Source of the DNA: Bizionia sp.
GTDB taxonomy: Bacteria > Bacteroidota > Bacteroidia > Flavobacteriales > Flavobacteriaceae
Length of the DNA: 7,459 bases
Reading direction: 5' to 3'
Assembly (NCBI GenBank): GCA_018067115.1
Contig: JAGPVI010000193.1
Location: 1-7,459 of the forward strand
In this document: positions 6,664-7,459 of the stretch, piece by piece
Layout of the letters: the number at the start of each line of letters is the position of its first letter
How positions within the stretch are numbered: position 1 is the stretch's first letter
Position numbers and translations under genes: made by a program
Notes under the pieces: model-generated
Told to the model about the DNA's origin: nothing
The model's database searches: none
What the model saw: only the letters and a program-made list of their open reading frames with translations

Positions 6664-6846
6664 TTATTTTATTTCTTTATGAACTGTCATACGCTTAAGA
6701 ACTGGATTAAATTTCTTAATCTCCATTCTATCTGGCGTGTTTTTCTTATTCTTTGTTGTAATATAACGAGAAGTTCCTGGTTTCCCAGTCTCTTTGTGCT
6801 CCGTACATTCTAATATTACCTGTACTCTGTTGCCTTTTTTTGCCAT
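6664..6846 (-). CDS. rpmG: 50S ribosomal protein L33 (bL33), zinc-free form
   Basis: L33 is a small protein of the large ribosomal subunit near the E site. The 60-residue sequence MAKKGNRVQVILECTEHK... with TSRYITTKNKKNTPDRMEIKKFNP is diagnostic. Many L33 proteins bind zinc through two CxxC pairs. This one has a single cysteine (Cys14) and no CxxC, so it is the C-minus, zinc-independent form. It lies 29 nt after rpmB and 7 nt before the DUF4295 gene, in one operon. Confidence 0.97.
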   Translation of the reverse strand: MAKKGNRVQVILECTEHKETGKPGTSRYITTKNKKNTPDRMEIKKFNPVLKRMTVHKEIK

Positions 6847-6875
6847 TTTCTTATGCTTTTAAACCGTGTTGGCTA

Positions 6876-7112
6876 TTATTTTAAAAATCCTTTAGATTTA
6901 GCATCTTTAATCGCTGCTGCAATTCCAATCTTATTGATTGTTTTTAATGCTGACGCAGAAACTTTTAAAGTTACCCACTTATCTTCCTCAGCAATGAAAA
7001 AACGCTTCTTTAATAAGTTCACGTTGAATTTACGCTTCGTTCTATTCTTTGCGTGCGATACGTTGTTTCCAACCATCGCTACTTTTCCTGTAAGTTCACA
7101 AACTCTTGACAT
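6876..7112 (-). CDS. rpmB: 50S ribosomal protein L28 (bL28)
   Basis: L28 is a large-subunit ribosomal protein. The 78-residue protein begins MSRVCELTGKVAMVGNNVSH and contains the basic stretch NRTKRKFNVNL. It ends with the helical segment SALKTINKIGIAAAIKDAKS typical of L28. There is no CxxC zinc pair (only Cys5). It is the first gene of the rpmB-rpmG-DUF4295 operon, with a well-matched promoter about 40 nt upstream. The ATG at 7112 gives the normal family N-terminus. Confidence 0.97.
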   Translation of the reverse strand: MSRVCELTGKVAMVGNNVSHAKNRTKRKFNVNLLKKRFFIAEEDKWVTLKVSASALKTINKIGIAAAIKDAKSKGFLK

Positions 7113-7154
7113 TACTATATAACTTTAAAAATGATGTTATTAAAAATCGAGGTG

Positions 7155-7184
7155 CAAATATATAAAATGTTTTAGTAATGTCAA
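7155..7184 (-). promoter_or_regulatory. Promoter of the rpmB operon
   Basis: On the minus strand TTG (7184-7182) is followed by exactly 19 nt and then TATATTTG (7162-7155). Both elements and the spacing match the Bacteroidota housekeeping promoter. The predicted leader to the rpmB ATG is about 35 nt. The -33 element begins 11 nt after the cinA stop codon, and no terminator is visible between cinA and this promoter, so some readthrough from cinA is possible. Confidence 0.8.
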
Positions 7185-7195
7185 TCTGTTTTTTA

Positions 7196-7459
7196 TCAAT
7201 TTTTAAAAATTTCTTTTCGCAATATCTCTAAAGCCTTGTTAACAGCCTTATTCACGACTCTTTCCCGATTGCTTCCCAATTCAAATTTTTGCGAAATAAT
7301 CTTATTTTCAGTCGCCAAAGCGATAAAAACGGTTCCAACTTCGGCATCCGAGTCCCCTTTTAAGGGTCCGGCGTTGCCAGTCGTCGAGATGGCGTAATCA
7401 CTTTTATACAAAAGTCTTGCTTTTTCTGCCATCGCTTCAGCCACTTCTGCACTCACTAC
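7196..7459 (-). CDS. cinA: CinA C-terminal domain, nicotinamide-nucleotide amidase (5' part outside window)
   Basis: The last 87 residues are present, and the reading frame stays open through the window edge. The GTG at 7456 is an internal valine, not a start. The segment VVSAEVAEAMAEKARLLYKS followed by STTGNAGPLKGDSDAEVGTV and FIALA is the core of the CinA C-terminal (PncC-type) domain, which deamidates NMN to nicotinate mononucleotide for pyridine nucleotide salvage. The C-terminus ends NKALEILRKEIFKN. The full-length bacterial protein usually also carries an N-terminal molybdopterin-binding-like domain with ADP-ribose pyrophosphatase activity, which cannot be seen here. It lies upstream of rpmB on the same strand. 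Confidence 0.93.
   Translation of the reverse strand, partial: VVSAEVAEAMAEKARLLYKSDYAISTTGNAGPLKGDSDAEVGTVFIALATENKIISQKFELGSNRERVVNKAVNKALEILRKEIFKN

Noticed and set aside
6853..7122. Plus-strand ORF of 89 codons
   Set aside because: It is antisense to rpmB, which is certain.
1..7459. Mobile element, CRISPR array, phage or defence system
   Set aside because: No transposase, integrase, terminal repeats, regularly spaced repeats or defence-type domains; gene order and composition look like core chromosome.

Overview
The window is an AT-rich chromosomal segment from a member of the Bacteroidota, most likely Flavobacteriaceae. Four things point there. The minus-strand order cinA - rpmB - rpmG - DUF4295 (bL38-type) - ftsY - rimO is one I associate with flavobacteria. 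The protein sequences are flavobacterial in style. Start codons lack Shine-Dalgarno sequences. Several upstream regions match the Bacteroidota sigma-A promoter form (TTG, about 19 nt, TAnnTTTG). Nothing suggests a mobile element, prophage, CRISPR array or RNA gene.

Right part (about 5080-7459), transcribed leftwards. The 3' end of cinA is followed by an excellent promoter and a three-gene ribosomal protein operon: rpmB (L28), rpmG (L33) and a 49-residue DUF4295 protein. A strong intrinsic terminator closes this operon. A promoter-like sequence lies across that terminator's U-tract and leads into a 155-nt leader and ftsY. The leader could encode a 22-residue amphipathic peptide. ftsY (signal recognition particle receptor) has its own terminator, and rimO (S12 methylthiotransferase) follows with its own -7 element. 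The theme is translation and protein targeting.

Middle (2452-3770). One rightward gene encodes an exported protein of about 426 residues with an N-terminal carboxypeptidase-regulatory-like beta-sandwich domain and a C-terminal region of unknown function. It converges on rimO. The rimO terminator hairpin is built partly from the last codons and stop codon of this gene.

Left part (1-2332), transcribed leftwards and divergent from the exported-protein gene. bshC (putative bacillithiol synthase, cysteine-adding step) is followed, three bases after its stop and in the same frame, by a PLP-dependent group II decarboxylase-family gene whose 3' end lies outside the window.

The region is mostly conserved housekeeping sequence, and I do not see a clearly new system. 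The points most worth checking are the promoter overlapping a terminator and the possible micropeptide upstream of ftsY, the terminator shared with coding sequence, and the tight bshC-decarboxylase arrangement.
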